Part shown: piece after piece, positions 7,510 to 16,557 of the stretch | Numbering within the stretch: the first letter of the stretch is position 1 | How the letters are laid out: each line of letters opens with the position of its first letter | Source of the DNA: Lachnospiraceae bacterium | GTDB taxonomy: Bacteria; Bacillota; Clostridia; Lachnospirales; Lachnospiraceae | Length of the DNA: 46,231 nt | Assembly: GCA_021153185.1 (NCBI GenBank) | Contig: JAGKTY010000019.1 | Coordinates: forward strand, 1-46,231 | Reading direction: 5' to 3' | Notes under the pieces: generated by a model | The model's input: only the letters and a program-made list of their open reading frames with translations | Databases searched by the model: none | Told to the model about the DNA's origin: nothing | Program-made: the position numbers and the translations under genes

Positions 7510-10230
7510 ATGGGAATTGTTGTCAATTGTCTTGCCGTTGTTTTTAGTACAATTATTATATGCTGTGGTATCAGTTATTTCATTCGAGAAAAAAATACCG
7601 GGAAAATGCGTTATTTTTTGCTGATTATGAGTATTTTTGGCACGCTCTGGAGTGGCGGCTACGGCATCATGGGCTTTATGGAAAAGTTCTATATGGCAGA
7701 AATTTTCCGTGCAATCGGCTTGATTGGTGTTGTCGGTTTCATGATGACGGAAGCACTCATGATTGCGTATTTGATCCATCTACCAAAGCGGGTGTATCAA
7801 ATATATGCAGCTTTATTTGGAATATTTGTCGGTGTAGATTTATACTTTTTTATTCCTGACCACCATACGTTTGTCCGGATTAACGGAAGAATGTGTTATT
7901 ATGCAGAAAGCAGCATCGGCAGAACAATCCATAGTTTCTTTTTGGGCTTTGTAGTAATTACGATGCTTTCTATGGCAGTTATCTGGGTTCGTATGAAAAA
8001 ATCGAGACGTGAGAATAATTTTGTTTGGGCGGTTATTCTTTCGAATATGGCGATTGGCGTTTCTGTCATACCGGATACCATTTTGCCGGTGCTTGGAATG
8101 CCGTCGTTCCCGAGTTCTGCTTACGGCATGTTCCTTACATACGTGATAATTTGGTTTTTTGCAACCAGATTCAATGCATTTAGTATTACGGTATACAACT
8201 TAAGTCAATATCTTTTTGAATCTGCCAATACCGCGATTTTGATTTTTGATGAGTTTTTCAGACTTGTATTAGCCAACTGCTATGCACAGGAGCTTTTGGG
8301 TGTTGAACAGATTGATAACCAGGCGCTGAATGAATTGTTTGAGAGTGGCAATGAGGACACAGAGGCGTTAACTGATATGATTTTTCGGGAAGATCAGGGC
8401 GTCGCTGAGATGGTATCCATTTGTGGTCAGGTAAGCTGTTCCTTGAATTTTTCTGTCGTAAAAGATTTCAGAAGTCAGCCATACTGTATCGTATGTTTTG
8501 TTTATGATCTTACAAAAGAAAAGAACATGATGCAGGAGCTTGTCAAAGCCAATGAGGCAAAGAGTCTGTTCCTTGCCAATATGTCGCATGAAATCCGCAC
8601 CCCAATCAATGGTATTTTAGGTATGGATAATATGCTGCTGAAGGAGTGCAAGGATGAGAATTTAAGAGAGTATGCCAAAAATATACAAAGTGCCGGACAG
8701 TCACTTCTTTCCATTATCAATGATATTTTGGATATTTCAAAGATTGAGTCCGGCAAATTGGAAATCCTTCCGATTAACTATGAACTGTTTTCTATATTGA
8801 ATGACTGCTACAATCTGACCAAAGTCAAAATAGAAGATAAGCCAATTACCTTAGAGATTCAAATCAATGAAAAGTTGCCGACCTATTTGTATGGTGATGA
8901 GGTACGTATCAGGCAAATAATCAACAATTTCCTTTCAAATGCAGTGAAATATACCCAGAAAGGCAAAGTGACATTCCGGATGGATTTTGAAAAAACATCC
9001 GAAGAAATGATTAACTTGATTATTTCTGTCTCTGATACCGGTATCGGCATCAAAGAGGAAGATCTTGGAAAACTGTTTGAAAGCTTTACCAGAATTGAGG
9101 AAAAACGGAATCGCAATATTGAAGGTACCGGTCTTGGATTAAATCTTACACATAATCTGGTTGAACTGATGGGTGGCAAAATTTCCGTTGAGAGCACGTA
9201 TGGAGAGGGCTCCTGCTTCACCGCAAAAATCCCGCAAAAGATTATCGATGCCAGACCGATGGGCAATTTTGATAAGCAATATCAACAATATATCAGTCAG
9301 TCAGAGGATAATGCATTGGTGTTCGAAGCGCCAAATGCCAAAATTCTGGTTGTCGATGATGTCGAAATGAACTTAAAGGTTGTTGCCGGACTCTTAAAAC
9401 AGACCAAAATACAGATTAAAACAGTAACGTCCGGACAGGAATGTTTAAAATGTGTACAACAAAACAGATACGATATGATTTTCCTCGATCATATGATGCC
9501 TGAGATGGATGGTGTGGAAACCTTACAGAATATGAAGAAGCTTTCCGAAAACCAAAACAGGGAAACACCGGTTATTATGCTCACTGCAAACGCTGTGGTA
9601 GGCGCAAAAGAGGAATATATCGGAATTGGATTTGATGATTATCTGACCAAGCCGATTCAGGAAATCGAGCTGCTTGAGATGATTTTAAACTATCTTCCAA
9701 AGGAACTGATTCAAAAGGCTGCAAATGAGGATCAGGCTGCAAATACTTCAAAGGAAGTGCCGACGCAAAATGTGTCAGCACCGGCTACTGACAGCGAAAC
9801 GGCGACGGGAAGTGAACCGTATGAGGATTTGTTTGATTTTGGCAGTGAAAACAATTTGACAGCAGAGGAAATAGACGAGAGAATGAAGCGCTTTGCACAA
9901 ATGGAAGGCGTTGATGTCGAGACAGGAATGATGTACTGCATGAGTGATTATTCGTTCTATTTTGAAATGCTGTGTGAGTATTACAAAGAAGATAAGAGAG
10001 AGAAACTGGATGCGTTTTTTGAACAGGAAGATTGGAAGAATTACCAGACGCTTGTGCACGCGTTAAAGAGTACGTCATTGTCTATCGGCGCGACGGTGTT
10101 ATCTGAGCGTGCCAAAGAGTTAGAGCTTTCTGCAAAAGAAGGTAATATTTCATTTGTTTTAGAACATCATCACGATGTGATGGAATTTTACCGGCAATTT
10201 ATGGAAGCGCTTGACGGCATTGTTCACTAA
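7510..10230 (+). CDS. Hybrid sensor histidine kinase with 7-helix sensor, receiver and HPt domains
   Basis: This is a phosphorelay kinase of 906 residues. About seven membrane helices fill residues 1-222, like the 7TM sensor region of some kinases, and a PAS-like domain follows at about 230-335. The HisKA domain has phosphorylated His H360 in MSHEIRTP. The ATPase domain has the N-box (N477), DTGIG at 509 and a GTGLGL motif. The receiver (about 610-730) has the phospho-acceptor D660 and K714. A low-complexity linker leads to a C-terminal HPt domain with H850 in VHALKST. All relay residues are therefore present in one chain. AGGAGG precedes the ATG. It heads an operon with two BMP proteins and a second hybrid kinase. 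No DNA-binding response regulator is nearby, so the final target is unknown. Confidence 0.93.
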   Translation: MGIVVNCLAVVFSTIIICCGISYFIREKNTGKMRYFLLIMSIFGTLWSGGYGIMGFMEKFYMAEIFRAIGLIGVVGFMMTEALMIAYLIHLPKRVYQIYAALFGIFVGVDLYFFIPDHHTFVRINGRMCYYAESSIGRTIHSFFLGFVVITMLSMAVIWVRMKKSRRENNFVWAVILSNMAIGVSVIPDTILPVLGMPSFPSSAYGMFLTYVIIWFFATRFNAFSITVYNLSQYLFESANTAILIFDEFFRLVLANCYAQELLGVEQIDNQALNELFESGNEDTEALTDMIFREDQGVAEMVSICGQVSCSLNFSVVKDFRSQPYCIVCFVYDLTKEKNMMQELVKANEAKSLFLANMSHEIRTPINGILGMDNMLLKECKDENLREYAKNIQSAGQSLLSIINDILDISKIESGKLEILPINYELFSILNDCYNLTKVKIEDKPITLEIQINEKLPTYLYGDEVRIRQIINNFLSNAVKYTQKGKVTFRMDFEKTSEEMINLIISVSDTGIGIKEEDLGKLFESFTRIEEKRNRNIEGTGLGLNLTHNLVELMGGKISVESTYGEGSCFTAKIPQKIIDARPMGNFDKQYQQYISQSEDNALVFEAPNAKILVVDDVEMNLKVVAGLLKQTKIQIKTVTSGQECLKCVQQNRYDMIFLDHMMPEMDGVETLQNMKKLSENQNRETPVIMLTANAVVGAKEEYIGIGFDDYLTKPIQEIELLEMILNYLPKELIQKAANEDQAANTSKEVPTQNVSAPATDSETATGSEPYEDLFDFGSENNLTAEEIDERMKRFAQMEGVDVETGMMYCMSDYSFYFEMLCEYYKEDKREKLDAFFEQEDWKNYQTLVHALKSTSLSIGATVLSERAKELELSAKEGNISFVLEHHHDVMEFYRQFMEALDGIVH

Positions 10231-10253
10231 TTGCATACGAGATGGAGCATTTT

Positions 10254-11354
10254 ATGAAAAAAATTATGGCTACGATTCTTGTTTTTGTATGTCTCATCAT
10301 TATAGGAATCTTTTTGATCCGTATGAACATACAGGAAACAGATGTCACCAAAAAACAAACAAAGGTTGGATTTATCTTAAATGGCATGCAAAATGACCAT
10401 AGTTGGGGAGAGTCTCATTACAATGGTATGGAGGCAGTAGCAAAAGAACTGAACCTTGATATTATATACAAGGAAAACGTTCCGGAGGATGAAAATTGCG
10501 TTGCTGTGATAGAGAAGCTCATTGATGATGGTTGTAAAATAATCATTTGCAATTCGTTTGGATATGGTCAGTGGGAACTTGAATGTGCCAAGGCACATCC
10601 GGATATTTATTTTTTCCATGCAACGGGCGTTGAGGAACAAGATAATCTTGCAACCTATTTTGGCAGGATTTATCAGATGCGGTATTTGAGTGGTATTGTG
10701 GCCGGCTTACAGACGGAAACAAATGAAATCGGATATGTTGCGGCGTTTCCGATTGCAGAGGTCAACCGCGGAATCAATGCGTTTACGCTCGGCGTACGCA
10801 AAGTGAATCCGCAGGCGAATGTCTATGTGAAATGGAGTGAATCGTGGACCGGTGAAGAGGAAAATGCCAAGGCAACAAATGAACTTATTTCAGAGCACAA
10901 TATTGATGTGCTTGCGATGCATACAGATGCGATGTCACCGCTTAAAATAGCAGATGAGAGCAATATTTGGATTGTCGGCTATAACATTGACAATAGCAGC
11001 AGGTTCCCAAATACATATCTGACTGCTCCAATTTGGAACTGGGAGCGATTTTATAATCCGCGTATCTTAGAATGTCTGCAAGGCAAATTCCAGGGAATTC
11101 ACTATTGGGAAGGTGTGGAGACCGGACTGGTTGGTTTGGCAGAGCTTACACCAAATGTCAAGGAGGGCACTGCCGAAATCGTCGAAGAAGAACGTGCGCG
11201 GCTTATGAGCGGAACGTTTGATGTGTTTTATGGTCCGATCAAAGATACTGAAGGCAATATAAAGATCAAAGAAGGTCAAAGTATGACGGATGAAAGCATG
11301 TTAAATGATTTCTTTTGGTATGTTGAAGGAGTAGTTGTGGATGAAGATAAATAG
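10254..11354 (+). CDS. Membrane-anchored BMP-family ligand-binding protein 1
   Basis: BMP (PnrA/Med/TmpC) proteins are periplasmic-binding-protein folds that often bind purine nucleosides outside the membrane. This 366-residue protein has one N-terminal membrane helix and no lipobox Cys, so it is probably tethered by the helix. The family core is clear: KVGFILNG near the start, then GYVAAFPIAEVNRGINAF and VNP with a following SW motif. I start it at the ATG at 10254 because GGAG stands six bases before it, whereas the ATG at 10242 has no ribosome site. It begins 23 bases after the first hybrid kinase, and its end overlaps the next BMP gene by 14 bases. No ABC ATPase or permease lies nearby, so a sensory role is more likely than transport (inference). 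Confidence 0.88.
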   Translation: MKKIMATILVFVCLIIIGIFLIRMNIQETDVTKKQTKVGFILNGMQNDHSWGESHYNGMEAVAKELNLDIIYKENVPEDENCVAVIEKLIDDGCKIIICNSFGYGQWELECAKAHPDIYFFHATGVEEQDNLATYFGRIYQMRYLSGIVAGLQTETNEIGYVAAFPIAEVNRGINAFTLGVRKVNPQANVYVKWSESWTGEEENAKATNELISEHNIDVLAMHTDAMSPLKIADESNIWIVGYNIDNSSRFPNTYLTAPIWNWERFYNPRILECLQGKFQGIHYWEGVETGLVGLAELTPNVKEGTAEIVEEERARLMSGTFDVFYGPIKDTEGNIKIKEGQSMTDESMLNDFFWYVEGVVVDEDK

Positions 11355-12441
11355 CCGGAAAAGAAAAATATTGCTTGCAGTGTTTTGTCTGTTGATTGTT
11401 ATTTTGGTGGCGGTCATTGTTATGCTGGGCAGAACAGTTTCGCACAGGCAAAAGATTGGATTTGTCATGACGGGAAGCGTAGATGAAGAAGGCTGGAACG
11501 GCATGCATTATCAAGGTGTTTTAAAAGCGTGTGAGACACTCGATACGGAGCTTTTGGTCAAAGAAAATGTGCTTGAATACACCGGTCAGTGCGGTCCGGC
11601 AGTCGAGGAGCTTGTGAATCGGGGCTGTCATATGATTATATTGTCAAGCTATGGATATGTGCAAGAGGTGCAGGATATCATTCAAAAGTATCCGGATGTT
11701 GCATTTTATCATAATGCATTTGATATACACGGACCGAATTTAACAGCCTTTTTTTCCAGAATGTATCAGGCACGTTATCTTGCGGGCATTGTGGCAGGCA
11801 TGAAAACGGAAACAAATCAAATCGGATATGTTGCAGCGATGCCTACAAGTGAGGTGAATCGCGGAATCAGTGCGTTTACGCTCGGCGTCAAACGTGTGAA
11901 TCCGGATGCTGTTGTGAAGGTTTCCTGGTCAAATGCCTGGGATGATGAACAAGCGGAACGGGCATGTGCTGACCGGTTAATTGAAGAAGCATCTGTGGAT
12001 GTGCTTACCTATCATCAGAATCAGCCTTATGTTTCCGAAGAAGCAGAAAAATATGGCATTTATTCAATCGGATATCATCAGAGCCTGCCAAATGCATCCG
12101 AGAAGCATTTGACTGCGGTTTTTTGCGATTGGCAGTTAACCTATGAAGCAATTATTCGGCAATATCTGCGCGGCAATTCCGCAAAGCAAAAAGTATACTG
12201 GGTAGGCATCGATGAAAATGCTGTGAATCTCAGTACGTTTTCACCGCTTGTGACAGATGATATCAAAGCAGAAGTCGACAAAGCGAAAAATGAGATGCTA
12301 AGCGGAAAAGATGTGTTTTCCGGCGTTATTTATGATAATGAAGGCAATAAGCGCTGTAAAGAAAACCAGGCAATTCGCGATGAAGTGCTGCTGGAACAAT
12401 TTGATTGGTACGTAGAGGGTGTAGAAATATATGATAGATAA
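11341..12441 (+). CDS. Membrane-anchored BMP-family ligand-binding protein 2
   Basis: This is a paralogue of the preceding gene (366 residues) with the same plan: one N-terminal membrane helix, no lipobox, then a BMP domain with QKIGFVMTG, GYVAAMPTSEVNRGISAF and VNPDA. By eye the two share long stretches, especially around the NRGI motif, so they arose by tandem duplication. They differ in likely ligand-contact regions, so their ligands may differ. The ATG at 11341 has AAGGAG nine bases upstream; a TTG six bases earlier is less likely. It overlaps the gene before (14 bases) and after (11 bases), which points to translational coupling. Ligand identity cannot be read from the sequence. Confidence 0.88.
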   Translation: MKINSRKRKILLAVFCLLIVILVAVIVMLGRTVSHRQKIGFVMTGSVDEEGWNGMHYQGVLKACETLDTELLVKENVLEYTGQCGPAVEELVNRGCHMIILSSYGYVQEVQDIIQKYPDVAFYHNAFDIHGPNLTAFFSRMYQARYLAGIVAGMKTETNQIGYVAAMPTSEVNRGISAFTLGVKRVNPDAVVKVSWSNAWDDEQAERACADRLIEEASVDVLTYHQNQPYVSEEAEKYGIYSIGYHQSLPNASEKHLTAVFCDWQLTYEAIIRQYLRGNSAKQKVYWVGIDENAVNLSTFSPLVTDDIKAEVDKAKNEMLSGKDVFSGVIYDNEGNKRCKENQAIRDEVLLEQFDWYVEGVEIYDR

Positions 12442-15013
12442 ATGGATGAATGGCAAGCGTAGAATCATATTTGTACTTATTGTTGTAACCATGATTATGG
12501 TTGGAGTGGGCATGCTGATGCGCATTCGTCTGCAAGGGCTGATGCGTGATTATACGGAACACCAGGTGACAGAGCAGGCGAGAACGTTGGCTGAATTATC
12601 TGCAAATCAATTTGAATTGCAAATACGTAATCTTGAGAATATTGCCGGGCGCATGCAACACGACACCAAACAGATGGAAACAGTTCTTGAAATCAGTTCG
12701 ATTGATGATGAAAACATTTCCATGGGTATTTTGCGTCTTGATGGCTCGGCGCTTCTTGGCAAAACACTTAATTTTACAGATTTTCCCGGCATTCAAAAAG
12801 CATTTCGAGGGCACTCTGCTGTCTGCTATAAAGCCGGGGAGGGTATTTTGTTTACGACACCGATATACGATGAAGAGAATGTCGAGTTTGTATTGTACAA
12901 ATTATATGATGAGCAGATTCTTCTTCGGGAATTTGGTGTGTCCTGCTATCATGAGCAGGGGGATGTAGCAATCGTTGACCAGTCAGAGCAGATTGTCATT
13001 CCGTTTTCCGATACGAATACTTCAACAAAAGATTTTCTGAATTTAGATACAATTCGGAAGGCACTTTTGGCTGCTTCTGAAAAAATGAATGTGGATACGG
13101 CTGCAGCCGTATATTATGAAGACGATTCCGGCGAGCATTACTTGTTTATGGCAGAGGTAAATCAGCTCGGTCTGTTTTTGACCGGTACTGTGCCTGCTGA
13201 AGCTGTATCGCAGGGCTTTCGTACGATTGCAGCACTCGTACTTTGGGTGTTTGGTCTTTTGATTTTGATGTTTGCAGTCGGCATGGCATATTTGTTTAGT
13301 GCGGAAGAAAAGGTAAGGGAAAGTGATGAACTGAGAACTGCCAAAATCATGGCAGAGCAGGCAAACAATGCAAAGAGCGATTTCCTTGCCAATATGTCTC
13401 ATGAAATTCGTACGCCAATCAATGCGATTATGGGTATGAATGAAATGGTACTGCGCGAATGCAGTGATGACAGCATCAGGGAATATGCAACCAATATTGA
13501 TAGCGCCAGCAAAACGTTGCTCTCGTTAATCAATGATATTTTGGATTTTTCCAAAATTGAAGCCGGAAAAATGGAAATTGTTCCTGAGCCTTATGAGGTG
13601 TGTGTATTTTTTAATGATGTGGTCAATATGACAAGTGTGAAGGCGAATCAGAAAGATCTGTTTTTTGAAGTACAGATTGATGAAAATCTTCCATCGGTTC
13701 TCTTGGGAGATGAGGTCCGCATCAGACAGGTCATCGTCAATATACTGAACAATGCGGTGAAGTATACCAAACAGGGAACGGTGCGTTTTGAGGTGGAAGG
13801 TATCCGTGAGGAAGACAAGTTCACTTTGAAAATGCAGGTGACAGACAGTGGTATTGGTATCAAGCCGGAAGATATGGACAAGCTTTTTGGAGGCTTCCAA
13901 CGTCTTGATTTAGAGCAGAACCGCAGTATCGAAGGAACAGGACTCGGGCTTGCCATCACGCATAACCTGGTTGAGCGGATGGACGGACATATTGATGTCT
14001 CAAGCGAATACGGAAAAGGTTCAGTGTTTACCGTTTATCTTACCCAGGAAGTCGTTGATGATACACCTGTGGGAGATTATAAGCAAAAATTTGCTGAGCT
14101 TGCCAAACAGGAATCAGATTATCATGAAAGATTTACGGCTCCGGATGCAAAAGTGCTTGTCGTAGATGACAATAATATGAATCTGTTTGTAGTTAAGGCT
14201 CTTTTGAAAAAGACAAACATACAGATTACAACATGTATGAGTGGCAAAGAATGCCTCTCTTATGTAAAAAAAGAGCACTTCGATGTCATTTTGCTCGACC
14301 ATATGATGCCTGAACTTGACGGTATGCAAACGCTTGCGCAAATGAAACAGATGGAACATATGTGTAAGGACGTGCCGGTGATCGCACTGACGGCCAACGC
14401 AATTGTGGGCGCAAAGGAAATGTATTTAGAGGCTGGTTTTTCAGATTACTTATCTAAACCAATTGCCGGAACGAGTCTTGAAAAAATGATGCAAAAGTAT
14501 TTGCCGAAGGACAAGCTTGTTTTTACTTTGCAATCAGAGCAAGAAAATGTCGACACTGTGAAAGCGCAGGAAGACGAGTCGGTGAAAGCGCCGAAAGCGG
14601 AGGAACCTTCTAAAGGAATGCAGGAGAATGCACAGCAGGAGCTTGCGCCTACAGAGAAGTATATCGATGAGGAGGTAGGGCTTACGTATTGTATGCAGAG
14701 CGAGGAGTTCTTCATGGAAATGCTTGGCCTATATCTGGAAAGTACGGATGAACGTATGGGAAATATTGTTCAGGCATACGATGCAGAAGATTGGAGCAAT
14801 TATGCCGTTTATGTGCATGCCCTCAAGTCGACCTCGCTCAATGTGGGCGGTAAACAGCTATCTGAAGCAGCAAAAGAACTGGAACTTACGGCAAAAGATG
14901 TGAAAAATGGAATAAACGTAGAGGAAAATATTGCGTTCATCAAGTCACATCATAAACCGATGATGGATTTGTATGATGCGACCATTGCAGAAATCAAACG
15001 GATTTTAGGATAA
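12431..15013 (+). CDS. Hybrid sensor histidine kinase with extracellular domain, receiver and HPt domains
   Basis: This is the second phosphorelay kinase of the operon (860 residues). Membrane helices at about 11-31 and 263-288 bracket a 230-residue extracellular domain of Cache-like size. HisKA has H324 in MSHEIRTP, followed by an ATPase domain (DSGIG, GTGLGL). The receiver has phospho-acceptor D623 and K676, and the HPt domain has H796 in VHALKST. From HisKA onward it closely resembles the kinase at 7510, while the sensor halves are unrelated. The ATG lies inside the end of the second BMP gene. A simple model is that an anchored BMP protein presents its ligand state to this extracellular domain, as LuxP does for LuxQ. 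No terminator is obvious before the argH promoter. Confidence 0.92.
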   Translation: MIDKWMNGKRRIIFVLIVVTMIMVGVGMLMRIRLQGLMRDYTEHQVTEQARTLAELSANQFELQIRNLENIAGRMQHDTKQMETVLEISSIDDENISMGILRLDGSALLGKTLNFTDFPGIQKAFRGHSAVCYKAGEGILFTTPIYDEENVEFVLYKLYDEQILLREFGVSCYHEQGDVAIVDQSEQIVIPFSDTNTSTKDFLNLDTIRKALLAASEKMNVDTAAAVYYEDDSGEHYLFMAEVNQLGLFLTGTVPAEAVSQGFRTIAALVLWVFGLLILMFAVGMAYLFSAEEKVRESDELRTAKIMAEQANNAKSDFLANMSHEIRTPINAIMGMNEMVLRECSDDSIREYATNIDSASKTLLSLINDILDFSKIEAGKMEIVPEPYEVCVFFNDVVNMTSVKANQKDLFFEVQIDENLPSVLLGDEVRIRQVIVNILNNAVKYTKQGTVRFEVEGIREEDKFTLKMQVTDSGIGIKPEDMDKLFGGFQRLDLEQNRSIEGTGLGLAITHNLVERMDGHIDVSSEYGKGSVFTVYLTQEVVDDTPVGDYKQKFAELAKQESDYHERFTAPDAKVLVVDDNNMNLFVVKALLKKTNIQITTCMSGKECLSYVKKEHFDVILLDHMMPELDGMQTLAQMKQMEHMCKDVPVIALTANAIVGAKEMYLEAGFSDYLSKPIAGTSLEKMMQKYLPKDKLVFTLQSEQENVDTVKAQEDESVKAPKAEEPSKGMQENAQQELAPTEKYIDEEVGLTYCMQSEEFFMEMLGLYLESTDERMGNIVQAYDAEDWSNYAVYVHALKSTSLNVGGKQLSEAAKELELTAKDVKNGINVEENIAFIKSHHKPMMDLYDATIAEIKRILG

Positions 15014-15062
15014 AACATGAAAAATGCGCAGAATGTACCAAGTTTCTGACGATGTATCGTAC

Positions 15063-15091
15063 TTGCCTTTGGTTAACTAGTATGATATTAT
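15063..15091 (+). promoter_or_regulatory. Promoter of argH
   Basis: TTGCCT (15063-15068), 17-base spacer, TATTAT (15086-15091), about 45 bases before the argH ATG. Confidence 0.5.
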
Positions 15092-15136
15092 TTAATTTAG
15101 ATTTCATGATTTGAAAGAACGTAAGGAGGGTCAGTT

Positions 15137-16537
15137 ATGGCTCAGTTATGGGGCGGTCGTTTTACCAAAAACACAGACCAGCTTGTTTACAATTTTAATG
15201 CTTCGATTTCTTTTGATCAGAAGTTTTATAAAGAAGATATTGAAGGAAGCATTGCGCATGTTGTTATGCTTGCCAAACAGGGCATTTTAACAAATGAAGA
15301 AAAAGATGCCATTGTAAAAGGCCTTACCGAAATCAGACAGGATGTGGAAAGCGGTAAGCTTGTGATTACAGATACGTATGAAGATATTCACAGCTTTGTG
15401 GAGGCCAACCTGATTGACCGGATCGGAGATGTCGGCAAGAAGCTTCACACCGGAAGATCACGCAATGACCAGGTTGCACTTGATATGAAGCTTTATACAA
15501 GGCACGAGGTGCTTGCGGTTGATGAACTGTTAAAGGAACTTCTTTCTACGCTTCTGAACCTTATGGAAGAAAACATCGAGACCTATATGCCTGGATTTAC
15601 ACATCTTCAGAAAGCGCAGCCGATTACACTTGCGCATCACTTGGGTGCGTATTTTGAGATGTTTAAACGGGATAGAGGACGTCTTTGCGATATGTATCAT
15701 CGCATGAACTATTGTCCGCTCGGAAGTGGTGCACTTGCCGGTACGACGTACCCGCTTGACCGGAATTATACGGCGAGTCTTCTTGGCTTCGAAGGGCCAA
15801 CGCTCAATAGTATGGATTCCGTTGCAGACAGGGATTACCTGATTGAGTTTTTGTCGGCACTTTCTACGATTATGATGCATCTTTCAAGATTTTGTGAGGA
15901 AATCATCATCTGGAACTCCAACGAATATCAGTTTGTGGAGATTGATGACGCATATTCGACCGGAAGCAGTATTATGCCACAGAAGAAAAATCCGGATATT
16001 GCAGAGCTTGTCAGAGGAAAGACCGGACGTGTTTACGGTGCTTTAATGTCGCTTCTTACGACCATGAAAGGCATTCCGCTTGCATACAACAAAGATATGC
16101 AGGAGGACAAAGAACTCGCATTTGATGCGATGGATACGGTAAAAGGCTGTCTTGCATTATTTACCGGAATGATTAAAACAATGAAATTCCGCAATGATGT
16201 CATGGAAAAGAGTGCAATGAACGGCTTCACCAATGCGACGGATGCCGCAGATTACCTTGTAATGAAAGGTGTGCCGTTTCGGGATGCACATGGCATTATC
16301 GGCAAATTGGTGCTTACCTGTATTGACAAAGGCAAAGCAATCCACGAGATGAGCATCGAAGAATTAAAAGAAATCAGCGATGTGTTTGAGCCGGATATCT
16401 ATGATGCCATTTCCCTGGAAACCTGCGTACAGAAAAGACTGACCATTGGCGGTCCGGGTCCGAACGTGATGCGGCAGGTTATTTCGCAGGCACACGATTA
16501 TTTAGAGAATGATTGGCATTCGGCCATTCAAGAATAA
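15137..16537 (+). CDS. argH: Argininosuccinate lyase
   Basis: ArgH splits argininosuccinate into arginine and fumarate, the last step of arginine synthesis. The 466-residue length is normal for the family. Visible motifs are TGRSRND (105-111), the GFTHLQKAQP segment with H156, and the fumarase-superfamily signature SSIMPQKKNPD (277-287), whose loop Ser acts as catalytic base. AAGGAGG precedes the ATG. argG is not adjacent. asd follows 20 bases downstream and is probably on the same mRNA, ending at the terminator at 17669. No arginine operator was recognised. Confidence 0.97.
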   Translation: MAQLWGGRFTKNTDQLVYNFNASISFDQKFYKEDIEGSIAHVVMLAKQGILTNEEKDAIVKGLTEIRQDVESGKLVITDTYEDIHSFVEANLIDRIGDVGKKLHTGRSRNDQVALDMKLYTRHEVLAVDELLKELLSTLLNLMEENIETYMPGFTHLQKAQPITLAHHLGAYFEMFKRDRGRLCDMYHRMNYCPLGSGALAGTTYPLDRNYTASLLGFEGPTLNSMDSVADRDYLIEFLSALSTIMMHLSRFCEEIIIWNSNEYQFVEIDDAYSTGSSIMPQKKNPDIAELVRGKTGRVYGALMSLLTTMKGIPLAYNKDMQEDKELAFDAMDTVKGCLALFTGMIKTMKFRNDVMEKSAMNGFTNATDAADYLVMKGVPFRDAHGIIGKLVLTCIDKGKAIHEMSIEELKEISDVFEPDIYDAISLETCVQKRLTIGGPGPNVMRQVISQAHDYLENDWHSAIQE

Positions 16538-16557
16538 AAACAATGAGGAGAAAAACA

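Noticed and set aside
10254..12441. BMP proteins as parts of a nucleoside ABC transporter
   Set aside because: No permease or ATPase genes are nearby, both have membrane anchors, and both are interleaved with kinases.
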